A stretch of 64,000 bases of DNA from Methanocella_A sp963792125. GTDB lineage: Archaea > Halobacteriota > Methanocellia > Methanocellales > Methanocellaceae. This document shows, piece after piece, positions 28,684-38,943 of this stretch (the stretch's first letter is position 1; every line of letters starts with the position of its first letter). Location: NCBI GenBank assembly GCA_963792125.1, contig CAWBVA010000012.1, forward strand, positions 434,001 to 498,000, written 5' to 3'. The notes beneath the pieces were generated by a model. That model had not been told where the DNA came from. It was given only the letters and a program-made list of their open reading frames with translations, and ran no database searches. The position numbers and the translations under genes were made by a program.

Positions 28684-29159
28684 TACAGTTGGTACTACAA
28701 GCCATATCTTTCCGTTATTTGTGTCATTCTTCAAGTGTATACCCCCCAATTGATAATAATAAGCGAACTTAGCGGGAAATTGTTCCTCAGCCTGAGCCGC
28801 TTAATAATTTTTCTTGTAATTACAGTTATGTAACTACTAAAATATAACCTTTTCTTCTACAACCTATTGCCTAATAAATAATATATTTCATTATATTTGC
28901 CTTAAATCGTGATCAAACTGATTATGGTTCTATCTCAAAAATACGTATCATTTATACCCGGGATACCTGGGCTCGCTGAAGTGCGCTTAAATTGATTTTG
29001 ATTCTTAACTATCATGAGAAAAAGTATTAGCCAAATGCCATTTAAAAGGGTTAATGAGCATTAACAACTACATGTTTACTAAGGGCTTAATTGATAAAAT
29101 TAACTTAGTATTGTACATTTTTGTAAAAAGTTCACCCTGCACTCCTCAAAAACTATTAC

Positions 29160-29250
29160 AGTATGTGCCTTCGGCACAGGCGTCTGTGTCGCGAGACGAG
29201 GCAACCTTTCTGGAAAAGGTTTTCCCGTCACCCTTTCTAAAATTACTTAG
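29160..29250. repeat. Intergenic repeat with CAGGCGTCT...GTGTCG core, copy 1
   Basis: The gap from 28684 to 29315 is AT-rich and has no convincing gene. At 29165-29225 it holds a segment matching 49655-49715: CTTCGG, CAGGCGTCT, GTGTCG, AGAC, then CTTTCTGGAA after about 10 bases. Copies differ by small indels, as expected of old noncoding repeats. Confidence 0.45.
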
Positions 29251-29315
29251 CAAAAAGGTTTTTATTCATGCTGGCTTAGCTATTAAGCAGACCATCGCGT
29301 CCGTGGGTATTGACT

Positions 29316-30314
29316 ATGATAGGCATGATTTTATGCGGAGGCTACGGGAGAAGGCTGAAGCCTTACACCGATTCCATTCCCGCCCCGCTCATCGAGATCA
29401 GGGAGAACTACACTATCCTGGACAAGCAGCTGTTCGACTTTGCGGCCGCCGGCATTCAGGACGTAGTCCTGCTGACAGGATACAGGAGCGAGATGATCCA
29501 GGCCCGCTATGGTGAAAAATACAAAGGCATCAATCTTATCTACCATATCGAGAAGAAGCCGATGGGCACGCTGAAGGCCATCAAGGCCGGCATGGACGTA
29601 GCCGACAATGGTGATACGTTCCTTGTCAGGAACGGCGACATCGTGGCCGACGTGAACCTCCGGCGGATGGTCAAGCGCCATGAGAGCAACCACTATTGTG
29701 CGACCTTGTTCGTGACGAAGATGCGCAGCCCGTTCGGCATCGTGGAGCTGGGGGACGACCGGGTGAAGTCCTTCAGGGAGAAGCCCGTGCTTGACTATTA
29801 CATCAACGGCGGCGTCTACTGCATGAGCAGGGACCTGCCCTTCGACGACTTCGAGGGCGGCTCCGTGGAGCTGACCATCTTCCCGCAGATCGCCGAGAGC
29901 GGCCGGCTGGGCTACTACCGCGAGGACAATGTCTACTGGACGCTGGTCAATACCGTCCGGGACCTCGAGGAAGCCCGCAAGGAATACATTAACAAGACAG
30001 ACAAGCCCTGGGGCTACGAAAAAGTCCTGATCAGCACGGACAAGTACCTGACCAAGGAGCTGTTCATCCGCGCGGGCTACCAGACCTCGTTCCACAAGCA
30101 CCCGCGGAAGGACGAGACCATGTACATCATGAGCGGCGTAGGGTACATCGAGTTCGAGGACCACAAGGAGTTCTTCCAGAAGAACGACACGATCCGCATC
30201 GAGCCGGACGTGCCCCACACCATCGTGGCCACGGATAATACCGTGCTGCATGAAGTCTCCACCCCGTACCTCGAGGACACCGTCCGTATCAAGGACTTTT
30301 ACAGCGTGAGGTGA
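29316..30314 (+). CDS. Sugar-nucleotide transferase fused to a cupin domain
   Basis: About 332 residues. Residues 1-225 are an NTP-transferase of the glucose-1-phosphate type (MILCGGYGRRLKPYTDSIP, KPMGTLKAIKAG, VRNGDIVADV, FREKPVLDYYINGGVY). The C-terminal about 100 residues are a cupin with SFHKHPRKDETMYIMSGVG, as in mannose-6-phosphate isomerase-type proteins. It probably makes an NDP-sugar for surface glycans, with the cupin as isomerase or sugar-binding part. ATG 29316 is chosen; the next gene starts three bases after its stop. Confidence 0.8.
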   Translation: MIGMILCGGYGRRLKPYTDSIPAPLIEIRENYTILDKQLFDFAAAGIQDVVLLTGYRSEMIQARYGEKYKGINLIYHIEKKPMGTLKAIKAGMDVADNGDTFLVRNGDIVADVNLRRMVKRHESNHYCATLFVTKMRSPFGIVELGDDRVKSFREKPVLDYYINGGVYCMSRDLPFDDFEGGSVELTIFPQIAESGRLGYYREDNVYWTLVNTVRDLEEARKEYINKTDKPWGYEKVLISTDKYLTKELFIRAGYQTSFHKHPRKDETMYIMSGVGYIEFEDHKEFFQKNDTIRIEPDVPHTIVATDNTVLHEVSTPYLEDTVRIKDFYSVR

Positions 30315-30317
30315 AGC

Positions 30318-31013
30318 ATGAAGGCCTTCATCCTCTGCGGCGGCCGGGGCGAGCGGCTGAAGCCGATCACCGATAAGGTCCCGAAACCGATGGTGCCGGT
30401 GGCGGGCAAACCCATCCTCGAGTACCAGCTCGACCTGCTGAAGAAACATGGCGTGTTCGATGCCGTGCTGCTCGTGGGCTGGCATGGCGAAGCGATCGAA
30501 GAGTACTTCGGCGACGGCCACAAGCTGGGCATGCGCATCGACTATTCTTACGAGGACCCCAATAATCGGCTGGGCACCGCAGGGCCAATCAAGGCTGCGA
30601 GAGCGCTGATCGACGGCACGTTCATCGCTATGAACGGCGACATCATCTCCAACGTGGACATCGGCCACATCGTCTCATTCCATAAAGAGAAGGGCTGCCT
30701 GGGCACGATCAACATGATCAACATGCCCTCCCCCTTCGGCATCATCGACCTCGACGGCGACAACATCGTGCAGTTCCGGGAAAAGCCCGTCCTGCCCTAC
30801 AAGATGAACGCCGGGCTCTACGTGCTTGAGCCGGAGGTCGTCGACATGATGCCCGACGTCGGCTCCATCGAGACGGACGTCTTCCCGAAGATCGCCGCTG
30901 CCGGGCGCTTATGCGGCTTCGACTCGACCGGCATCTACTGGAGCGACGTGGGCACCCACAAGGACCTCGATAAGGTCAACAAGGACGTGCTCGCTGGCAA
31001 GTTCAATCTTTGA
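30318..31013 (+). CDS. Sugar nucleotidyltransferase
   Basis: 231 residues with the full nucleotidyltransferase pattern: FILCGGRGERLKPITDKVPKP, a GTAGPIKAA lid, MNGDII metal site and FREKPVLPYKMNAGLYV. It is a shorter relative of the gene just before it, without the cupin, so the pair probably arose by tandem duplication. It likely activates a sugar phosphate with NTP. Substrate not predictable from sequence alone. Confidence 0.85.
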   Translation: MKAFILCGGRGERLKPITDKVPKPMVPVAGKPILEYQLDLLKKHGVFDAVLLVGWHGEAIEEYFGDGHKLGMRIDYSYEDPNNRLGTAGPIKAARALIDGTFIAMNGDIISNVDIGHIVSFHKEKGCLGTINMINMPSPFGIIDLDGDNIVQFREKPVLPYKMNAGLYVLEPEVVDMMPDVGSIETDVFPKIAAAGRLCGFDSTGIYWSDVGTHKDLDKVNKDVLAGKFNL

Positions 31014-31171
31014 GGTCTAGGTTTCTGGAGGGCACGGGGACTTTCATCACAGGTACACAGGGGAGAAATATGTATACCTGGTGGAGAGTTGAAGGTCGCC
31101 CGGTACGGGCGGGCGTATTGTTTTATTGCCTGACCGTAAAATATCTAAACGAAAGCGCCAGAGTTAACAGC

Positions 31172-31627
31172 GTGCAGAAGTGGCCTGAAGTAATATTCAC
31201 TGTGCTGGTAATCGCCCTTTTTTCCATGACAGTGGCCGGGTGTGCGGGCAAAAGTTCGCTCTCGGACCTGAAAGCGGCCGAGATAGACGACGGTCTCCGG
31301 AACGGGCCCGTGCTCGTGGAATTCGGCGCGGAGTGGTGCGGCTGGTGCGAGAAAGAAAAGCCGGTGATCGACAGCCTGTCCCGCGACGTCAAAGGCGTGA
31401 ACTTCGTTTCCGTCGATATCGACCTGAATGGCACACTTGCGGACGATTATTACGTAGAAGGCGTGCCCCAGCTTAACCTGATCGTGAAGAAGAACCTGGA
31501 CGGGAGCTACCTTTACATCGACCGGTACGGCAACACGACGACCGACCGGTTCAGGTCAAGGATGGTCGGGTATATGGAATATGACGAGCTCCGGCCGCTG
31601 GTCGATGCCGCCGTCCGGGCACGCTAG
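31172..31627 (+). CDS. Thioredoxin-like lipoprotein
   Basis: Start placed at GTG 31172, right before the signal sequence and about 30 bases after a TATA-like AAATATCT; longer versions add a non-conserved leader. 151 residues: hydrophobic leader with lipobox VAGC (Cys24), then a thioredoxin domain with active site CGWC (56-59) and cis-Pro99 in EGVPQ. Its place outside the membrane suggests thiol-disulfide exchange on secreted proteins. Confidence 0.78.
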   Translation: MQKWPEVIFTVLVIALFSMTVAGCAGKSSLSDLKAAEIDDGLRNGPVLVEFGAEWCGWCEKEKPVIDSLSRDVKGVNFVSVDIDLNGTLADDYYVEGVPQLNLIVKKNLDGSYLYIDRYGNTTTDRFRSRMVGYMEYDELRPLVDAAVRAR

Positions 31628-31705
31628 CCTGCACCGCCATATCTTTTTTTCACGATAAATTATAAACCCCAAGGGCATAGTATCAGTATCAGAGCCGGTG
31701 TTGCC

Positions 31706-32536
31706 ATGAGAGGACTTGAACTGCCGAAGGAAAGCCTGGTAAAGGTTGAAAACGCGATCATGGACGCTATCATACAGGTCGTCGAGATGAGCAACTCCAG
31801 CGGCGCAGTCGTCGCCCTGAGCGGCGGCATTGACTCGGCGCTGGTGGCCACGCTTGCCTCCCGGGCCGTGGACGTGCACGCTTTGCTCCTTCCTGACGGG
31901 GGGTCAACGTCCCCGGAAGACATGGAGCACGCGGAGGCGCTGGCGAAAGACCTGGGCATCGACTACGAGGTCATTGAGATCGGCGACATCGTGCAGTCGG
32001 TCTACAGCAAAAGGCCGAAGCTCGGCCCGGCAGAGTGCAGGCTGGCCTACGCCAACGTGAAGCCGCGGGTGCGGATGATCATGAGCTATTTCGCCGCCAA
32101 CCTCGACGGTCGCGTCGTACTGGGAACCGGCAACAAGACGGAACTGCTGATGGGCTATTTTACCAAGTACGGCGACGGCGGGGTGGACATGCTGCCCATC
32201 GGCGACCTGTACAAGACACGGGTAAGGCAGCTGGCGCGACATGTGGGCGTGCCGGACGAGATTATCAAAAAGGCTCCATCTGCAGGGCTCTGGGCAGGAC
32301 AGACCGACGAAGCAGAGATGGGGGCGACCTACGAGGAGATCGACGCGGTGCTCTACAGCGTGTTTGACCTCGGCATGGGCCTGGATGACGTGGAGAAGGC
32401 CGCTGGCGTGAGCGATGCGACGGTGAAGATGGTCATGGAGCGTGTCAGGAACAGCGAGCACAAGCGCAGCATGCCGCCTGTCGTGAGCCTTGATAAGGCG
32501 CTGTCAATAAAAAAGCCGGGAGGCACGCCGGATTAA
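31706..32536 (+). CDS. nadE: NAD+ synthase
   Basis: 276 residues. PP-loop SGGIDSA at 39-45, GTGNKTELLMGYFTKYGDGG and LYKTRVRQLA are typical of NadE, which adenylates nicotinate adenine dinucleotide and amidates it with ammonia. No glutaminase domain, as in ammonia-dependent enzymes. An AATTATAAAC box about 45 bases upstream is a likely promoter. Frame intact. Confidence 0.93.
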   Translation: MRGLELPKESLVKVENAIMDAIIQVVEMSNSSGAVVALSGGIDSALVATLASRAVDVHALLLPDGGSTSPEDMEHAEALAKDLGIDYEVIEIGDIVQSVYSKRPKLGPAECRLAYANVKPRVRMIMSYFAANLDGRVVLGTGNKTELLMGYFTKYGDGGVDMLPIGDLYKTRVRQLARHVGVPDEIIKKAPSAGLWAGQTDEAEMGATYEEIDAVLYSVFDLGMGLDDVEKAAGVSDATVKMVMERVRNSEHKRSMPPVVSLDKALSIKKPGGTPD

Positions 32537-32543
32537 GCTCTTT

Positions 32544-34848
32544 TTAGCCGCTGGAGGCCAGATTCGTTTTCAGGGTGCCCTCGGTAATGTACAGGTACTT
32601 GATTTCCTGGTCTGATGCATTATTCCAGGTAAAATTTGGAGTTATTTCTACCTTATTACCCGTCGAAATCCTCCTCATATACGGGCCCAGGTTGTTTCCG
32701 TTCGCCTGGTCGTATTTTGCCATGAGCAACATATAATGCTGATCGACGTCGTATAGTGTCTTCTGCGGCACATATCCGGGTCGTACACTACGTCCTGGCG
32801 TAGCCGGATCATCATACTCAGTCATATACTGGTATCAGGGACCTGTATGGTGGGATCATCTCCAGCGAGCTATCTCAGGGTAAGTCGAGCGTACTCTGGC
32901 TATGGCTAGTATAGTCCATCTTATGCTGTGATTCAGCAGGTTCGCGTCAATATATCATTATCGTTCGTTGCGAACTGCGATACTCCCATGGAATTTTTCA
33001 TATCCGTGCCGTCTTATACTGGTGGTAATCATTACCCATGTCTTTATCTGGTTATTACCCAGTGGTACGGCCTAGATAGATCTGTAATTGTGGATAGCAG
33101 TGCGTGCGGCATAACACATATGTAATCGTGATAGTCTGTTACCCGTTGTTTCTCGTGTAGAGAATCAAGTCATGAACGATCAATTATAGGGGCGCATTAT
33201 ACTGTACGGTATCCATAGATTTAGTATTAAATCCATCTTCAACACTACCACCTTGCTAGCCTACACCCGTCGACAGGGATACGTAGACTGTCTTGTTATT
33301 GGATCGATCACTGCTGTCAGCCCGTGTCCGCTCATTGATATAGTCCGCCCATGCCATGTAGTAGTCAGATTTAATTGTGATGTTAATGTAGTGCTGTGGA
33401 GGTACAGGGTTGCTAATAGTTGGAGCTGCGGGATAGATGGTTGTCGGATCGGCGGATTCTACGCATCGATAAGGACATTAGTGCCATCCGTGGCAGACAT
33501 ACTCGTATTACCGTCGATGCGCATGACCGGAAGGGTCAGTGTGATACCATTGTAGTCGAAGTCGGGCGGCGAGAGCATGATGCTACCCCCGGTCGTTATC
33601 GAGCAGCCAGACACCGCCAGCCTGATAGGCTACTACTCCATCCTCCGTGGTGCATTTGATCGTGCCAAGGGTGGCTATATATCATACTGGTCATGGTTAA
33701 GTTATCGAAATCGTAAATGATGATGTGACTGTCGTCCCAGGTTCCGTTGACATTGACGACGCCGTCGTTGACCTTAAACGGGGCTATCCTGGAAGATCGC
33801 AGTACTGAACCGTGCTTTGCTCAACCGGGAGTCTGCCATAGTAAACGCCTGCTCGAACACCGTTTAATGTGGCCGATGATTTGGCGTCATCGATGACATT
33901 GGTACCAAGCAGAAGAAATATTATCGTTCCCGAAAGTGACAATTGCCAGCAATAGGACACTACCTACGACCTCGGATACTGCTTGATCATCGCTTTTAAA
34001 CAGGCCTGTTTTACCCTTGCATATCGTGTTCTTTTATACATCATATCCCTGCCACATATTTAGTTAACGGATAATGACATCTGATTTGGCGAGGTACAGA
34101 TGATACAGCTTTATTGCGGGTCGAATATGTTCTGTTCATCAGCAACATTCCTGATCCGTCTTGTTGGAAACCTGAATGTTTCCTGGAAGTAACTGCGGAA
34201 GCATGGCGCATAGTCACCGGTAATATTGATGCTGACTTTACACACCATAATAACTATAGGCGTTAGGCGACTGATATCATCTGGGTTGAACTTCGAATAG
34301 TAAGGTGTCTTGAACCCAATCCTGGTCAGGGTGTTGCCTGCAATGGATACATTATTGTTATACAGGCCAGATCATCGGAATGTAAAACTATATCTGTGCT
34401 TTAGCATGATCTCGGGGTCCGCAGCATTACGGCGCCAGTCAGGTCTGCCCTGCAAACGCTGCCATCGACATACGCTACTTTGTCTGTGCCCTTACTGTAC
34501 TCGAGCGCTGATGAGGCATTTGATTACTAGCCAATCAGAATCATCAACTACCATCATAATAGGTGATACATTTATGTATCCCGGTATCTCTGGTCGCCAG
34601 TGTGCCGCCGTACATCTTCAGCTCCGAGGAAGCGAGCATCGATTTCTGCATAGCCACCGATTAGCATTACTCGCAAGGATGCTGAAGCTCTTCTCAACGT
34701 TCTGCATATGGCCGTTATCGACGTAGTTGTTGTAGATCGGATAGCCTATGGCAAATATCATCACGAAGGAAATAAATAGTATCGTGCATATCAGGAGGAA
34801 TCCTAGGCATTCGGACATGCCTGTCTCGGATTGTGCAAAGTCCGTCAT
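32544..34848 (-). pseudogene. Decayed long pilin-like protein (DUF7289-type)
   Basis: The start at 34848 is clear: an acidic leader, then SECLGFLLICTILFISFVMI, the N-terminal helix typical of archaeal type IV pilin-like proteins (compare SEVLG). The frame is lost after about 75 residues. The next 1.8 kb, to about 32825, has many stops in all frames. A last piece (32825 to 32544, about 90 residues, GNKVEITPNFTWNNASDQEI) looks like the C-terminal end. The DUF7289 label is from memory of haloarchaeal relatives and is tentative. Confidence 0.5.
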
Positions 34849-34962
34849 CAGTTATCCCAGCTTAATGTGCATTGAGATCTATCGTAGTAGATTCGGGGGT
34901 TATAGGTACTGGCGATAATCGTTGGTATCCACTTTTATGCAGGATCTGAATGCGCCGTGCGG

Positions 34963-35380
34963 TTAATGAGTGGTCATCCCCGTAGGAGACTTTATGCAGT
35001 GCCGGTATGGGATTTCGGTATATGTGATCTCTACCGGGTACGGCTTACCCTCCACAATGTCCGGCAGATCGATTTCTTCGGTATTGCTGGAATCATTGCT
35101 TACCAATGAGGATTGTTGTACTGGTCGATGCTCGATTTTACCGGAGAAAGCCACAATGCGATTGGCCAGTCGTTGGATACGACACTGAGTCCCTCTGCCT
35201 GATGACCACACGGTTCGTGTGTCCGATGACATTGTCAGCTGAGGATAAAGATAGTAAAGAAGCTGGCCATGATAACGATCATGAAATATGTACTCTATCA
35301 GCACATTCGAGCCGGAGTCGTCCATCTGGCGGTCGCACTTACGTGTATTAATCATAACGGATACGATCCTGTTTACTTCA
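34963..35380 (-). pseudogene. Decayed pilin-like protein
   Basis: A fragment with DDSGSN at the front, a broken hydrophobic stretch, LTMSSDT, then LANRIVAFSGKIEH and a good C-terminal beta segment (IVEGKPYPVEITYTEIPY). The order fits a DUF7266-type pilin-like protein whose N-terminal helix has suffered indels. It lies in the same leftward array as its neighbours. Confidence 0.4.
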
Positions 35381-35509
35381 TATTACGTCTACTGTCTTTG
35401 TACATATACATCCATAGTCCAGGACACAATTACCATGACACAATAACGGTGATACTGGCCTTATAGTCCTTATTTTTATCTTTAATTATTCAGTTTCACA
35501 TACACATTT

Positions 35510-36052
35510 TTAGTATGATCGGTAACATGCCAGGACGTAGTCGATATTGGTAATGTTGGCGATGTCGCTGGGGCTAATGCAAATGTTCCCGATCGAAGCG
35601 TGCACTATCGAAGATTGCTCCGCCTTAAAGTTGCTGAAATTGTATGTACCGCATTTATTTCTATCGGAATGGATATGGTCAGTAAAGATTATGCCATCGT
35701 CAGAGTCGTCCATGTGCGAAGGCGTTCCGATGATGACATTATGTGCGGTGCAACTGAAGGGATGCAGGTTCGCTGATCGGCATTCCGGCAAATGTCTATA
35801 GGTCCGTCGCGGGAGGGGTCGAGCCAACAGCTTGCGTTAAGACACCTCAATGCCAATATTGGTCGGGAAGTAATAGCAGTAGCCTAACCATCGCGTCCTG
35901 TCGCAACCGGGTCTATCGAGGTGCGCCAGACTTATCATAGAGTCCCGCCCAGCGAGGAATTCAGCAAAATCTACAGTAACACCTGGAACCCGATAAATCT
36001 CTATCGTAACTAATACAGTAACTTCTGCACAGTCATCCATACCTACGTACAT
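35510..36052 (-). pseudogene. Decayed fragments of unknown pilin-like proteins
   Basis: Two short open stretches (36052 to 35837 and 35827 to 35510) in different frames. The second has beta-type residues such as SSIVHASIGNICISPSDIANI. No N-terminal helix can be read. Their place between other pilin relics suggests they belong to the same operon. Base composition is clearly more AT-rich than in the flanking genes. Confidence 0.3.
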
Positions 36053-36059
36053 CGTGTCT

Positions 36060-36560
36060 TATTCGCTGTTATAAATACCTACAATCGAGCGGCGTCGGAC
36101 CGGCCCCGGAGAGATGGGCAACGGGCGGGGTATAGTTTGTGATGATCGAGTAGGTCTTGTTTGAGTCCTTCGTTTGTATGGTCAGTAAGGATTCGGTCGA
36201 TTTATATGTACTTGGATGTTCGAACATAGGTATTCAAAGGATGTAGTAGTAAAGCTAACCTAGCTGCCTTTAGGGATGGCGAGGTTATTAATCGACTGAT
36301 AAAGTCTTCCATATGCGGATCGAAATCAGCCTTGATCGCCCTGGTTTCGTTGTACGCGTAATATGGACTTCCTCTACCACCATGTTCTTAATAGAGACAT
36401 CGTCGTATCCCGAGTGGTCCATAAAGCCCATGTAGGAGATATTATTGAAATATACAATATTGTTCAGCATAAGGGCGATCGAGAGTCAGATAATCGCCAG
36501 CAGGAATGCGCTGGTCAGCATAACCTGGCCGATGCTTATTGCTTCGTAGACTCATTCACA
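36060..36560 (-). pseudogene. Decayed pilin-like protein (DUF7261-type)
   Basis: A readable piece: GQVMLTSAFLLAII, one stop, then LSIALMLNNIVYFNNISYMG, a membrane helix followed by an outer alpha/beta part. The 'GQ..L..A' start followed by a long helix is characteristic of haloarchaeal DUF7261-like pilin neighbours (family name tentative). Frameshifts follow near 36370 and 36300. Confidence 0.4.
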
Positions 36561-37151
36561 TCACCCATAGCGTCAGCCGTACTTCGATAGTATCATGCAG
36601 GTCTGTCGTGCTAATGTCAGGTATGGATAACGCCGTTGTTAGAATTTCGCCGTCGTGCAGTACGATGTATCGTGACACCATGACCGAGTCTCAAAGAATC
36701 CGTTCAGTATCATCTTGGCCGTTTGCACATATCCCGACTCATCGGGGTAGCGAACTCAACGTTGAACGCGGTGCCGTTCTTGATCAATGCGAACTTGAGC
36801 GAATTCGACAGCCAGGTATCCTTAGCCGTAATGTTGGTATCATGCGTTGATACGTATGTGGTGTTGTTCCATGTAAATTGGGTGCAGTTGTCGAAGGTCG
36901 CCCACATCACGATACTCATGTTTAAGCAAGGATGGCACGAAGGATCGCTGGAATTGTATATATTCGTCTCATCCAGGCTGATAAGATATCGTTGCCAACG
37001 TTTTTAAGCTCAAGCTTGATATGCTGGTTGGTAAACGAGGAGGAGATGGCGTGACTGATGACGTCTGGACGATGGTCACGAGCACGACGATGATAATGAG
37101 TGCGGCACTCAGCCCTTCAATCGTTTGCATCTGTCCCCGGTCATCCAGCAT
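36555..37151 (-). pseudogene. Decayed pilin-like protein (DUF7288-type)
   Basis: Starts at ATG 37151, one base after the stop of the previous gene: DDRGQMQTIEGLSAALIIIV gives the acidic leader and membrane helix. The frame breaks near 36975, resumes in 36919-36710 (FTWNNTTYVSTHDTN), and the expected end (VSRYIVLHDG, EVRLTLWVM) is readable in other frames down to about 36555. So the full gene outline is there but with several indels. Confidence 0.5.
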
Positions 37152-37152
37152 T

Positions 37153-37686
37153 TTACCACAACCTGACCGTCAGAATCGCCATATGTCCCGGATAGTTATC
37201 GGTACCGGTGCCATCCGGATCACGGATAAAGATAAATCGCTTGCTCTGCCCGATATTACCTATTAAGGTAATAGCGGCATCATCGCTATTCATCATGTCA
37301 ATAGTGTTACCATTATCATCTTCAATGATGACCTCCAGGCTGTAGAGTGCGTCTCCGCTCATATTTAGCCCCAGGTCTGTCCGGAGTTTATAGTACTTCG
37401 CAGGATCACTAATAGTAGCCCGTAAATCGTCAATTCTCGAGGCGTCGAGTACTCCGGCATTACCGCTGCTGGAGTTATTCAGCGCCAGCAGGTCTTCCAC
37501 CAGGGCCATTGCCGTCCTGTCCGCGGTCATCGTCAATTCGTCAGAGTTGGAGCTATACGGCACGAACAACCCCGGTACGAAAGCGAATACAAAAGTAAAG
37601 GCGAGAAGGAATACGCTGATCCCAATGAGGAAGTCCAGACTTAATTGCCCATTGGTATCTCCGACCAACCAACGATTACTATCCAT
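37153..37686 (-). CDS. Pilin-like membrane protein (DUF7287-type), intact
   Basis: 177 residues. Leader with Gly-Gln-Leu-Ser before the helix LDFLIGISVFLLAFTFVFAF, then VPGLF, followed by a beta-rich outer part ending GHMAILTVRLW. This is the first and only intact gene of the leftward pilin-like array. In haloarchaea such genes accompany a secretion ATPase and a TadC-like membrane protein; neither is present here. Confidence 0.65.
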   Translation of the reverse strand: MDSNRWLVGDTNGQLSLDFLIGISVFLLAFTFVFAFVPGLFVPYSSNSDELTMTADRTAMALVEDLLALNNSSSGNAGVLDASRIDDLRATISDPAKYYKLRTDLGLNMSGDALYSLEVIIEDDNGNTIDMMNSDDAAITLIGNIGQSKRFIFIRDPDGTGTDNYPGHMAILTVRLW

Positions 37687-37728
37687 AGCAATACACTCGA
37701 TGCCCTAGTAAGATAAAGTACAACCCTA

Positions 37729-37736
37729 TTAATAAA
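37729..37736 (-). promoter_or_regulatory. TATA box of the leftward pilin-like array
   Basis: TTTATTAA on the minus strand, about 45 bases before the ATG at 37686, in the AT-rich gap 37690-37860. Confidence 0.4.
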
Positions 37737-37862
37737 TTTTCCGTCAAAATTGAAATAAATTATAAATAATCTTAAAAATGTACTGTACTAATTGGAAATT
37801 AAATTCATTTTAATTGTTCTCGCAACCATTAGTTGACATAATCAAGCTTAAACCTTGAAAAA

Positions 37863-38217
37863 TCACCATATAAGCCTCATGCCATCGGAGAGCTCGTATC
37901 GCTCCAGGGTGCCGGCCGGTGTCTCGATTACAAACTGCGAGGACCTGCGGGCGGTGGCATAACCAATCCAGGAATTGAGTCTCGGCCGTACTCCGGTAAT
38001 TATCCGATCGCCGTCAAGAAAGATCAGGTCGATCGGAAAAGGCACGAACAGCATGTGAATACTGACAGAACGCTCGTAATGCAGGTCAAAGACCATCGCA
38101 TAGCCCTCGGGTATGCTCTTCCGGAACATTAGCCCGACAGCCTGCCGGAGAAGCGTGTCCGCGAACTCGACCTGCGATGGCGATGACGGTACCGTCGTCT
38201 TTTCTTAAAACGGCCAT
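37863..38217 (-). CDS. DUF192 protein (one frameshift)
   Basis: About 117 residues once the frame is joined near 38175: FADTLLRQAVGLMFRKSIPEG, then VSIHMLFVPFPIDLIFLD, the two DUF192 hallmarks. These small beta proteins occur alone in many archaea and bacteria; the role is unknown. The N-terminus (MAVLRKDDGTVIAIA) is in the upstream frame. A single indel suggests sequence error rather than decay. Confidence 0.65.
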
Positions 38218-38279
38218 CACCCTGCATATGGCAAGAAAACTATATATGACTATCCGCCAAAGTTAGATGCCGCGGGCAT

Positions 38280-38768
38280 ATGGACCTGATCATTTTTCTC
38301 GCTAGCTTCGCTGTCATCCTGATTGGCTGCGAGCTGTTTACGAACGGCGTGGAATGAGTCGGAAAACGTTTCTGTCTCTCGGAAGGTGCGGTCGGCAGCC
38401 TGCTGGCGGCCGTGGGCACCGCGCTGCCGGAGACGCTCATACCGCTGATCGCGATACTGCTGGTCGGCGGAGAAGCCAGCTAGGAGATCGGCACAGGGGC
38501 CATCCTGGGCACACCATTCATGCTCGCCACGCTGGCGCTGCTGGTCTGTGGCCTGTCGGTCATAGTGTTCAAACGCCGGCGCAGAGTCGATAAGCTCAAG
38601 ATCAACGGCGCGCTCATCAAACGTGATCTCAAGTTCATCCTGACCGCATACGGGATTGCCGCGCTCACCGCCTTCCTGCCACACGAGGTCTGGTACTGAA
38701 ATAGGGGGGCTGCACTCATGTTGTTGCCCATATACGGCTATTACTCCTACCAGACGCTGAAGTCATGA
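38280..38768 (+). pseudogene. Truncated, broken sodium/calcium-exchanger-type antiporter
   Basis: Fragments in shifting frames give the CaCA antiporter first half: LASFAVILIGCELFTNGVE, then the alpha-repeat GAVGSLLAAVGTALPETLIPLIAILLVGG, then GTGAILGTPFMLATLALL. In-frame stops (TAG near 38482, TGA near 38697) and a frameshift near 38340 break it, and the second alpha-repeat is missing. The remaining 170 bases to the next gene have no convincing coding. Confidence 0.6.
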
Positions 38769-38943
38769 GAACGCCAGGGGGACAGTGAGTTGAATGCCCT
38801 TTACCTGAGCAAAGCGGTATACAAGTGCACCCCGGGCTCGCTCCGCAAGGAAATCACAGAGGCCACAGAGAGCATATGCAGGATTAAGCGGTCGTGAGAG
38901 AAACTATATTTTAACCTGACCATAACTCGGTATAGGTGCCGGG

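Noticed and set aside
29331..30668. Long minus-strand open frame opposite the nucleotidyltransferases
   Set aside because: Antisense shadow of GC-rich coding sequence; no family motifs.
34310..34726. Plus-strand open frame in the decayed tract
   Set aside because: No domain, no ribosome site, and the minus strand holds the pilin-like relic; random open frame in degraded DNA.
32544..37686. Idea that the decayed tract is a phage or insertion island
   Set aside because: No integrase, transposase, terminal repeats or tRNA target seen; the readable pieces are all pilin-like and collinear.
38790..38897. 35-codon frame before the second propeller gene, starting TTG
   Set aside because: Too short, weak start, no motif; could be a trace of the broken antiporter region.
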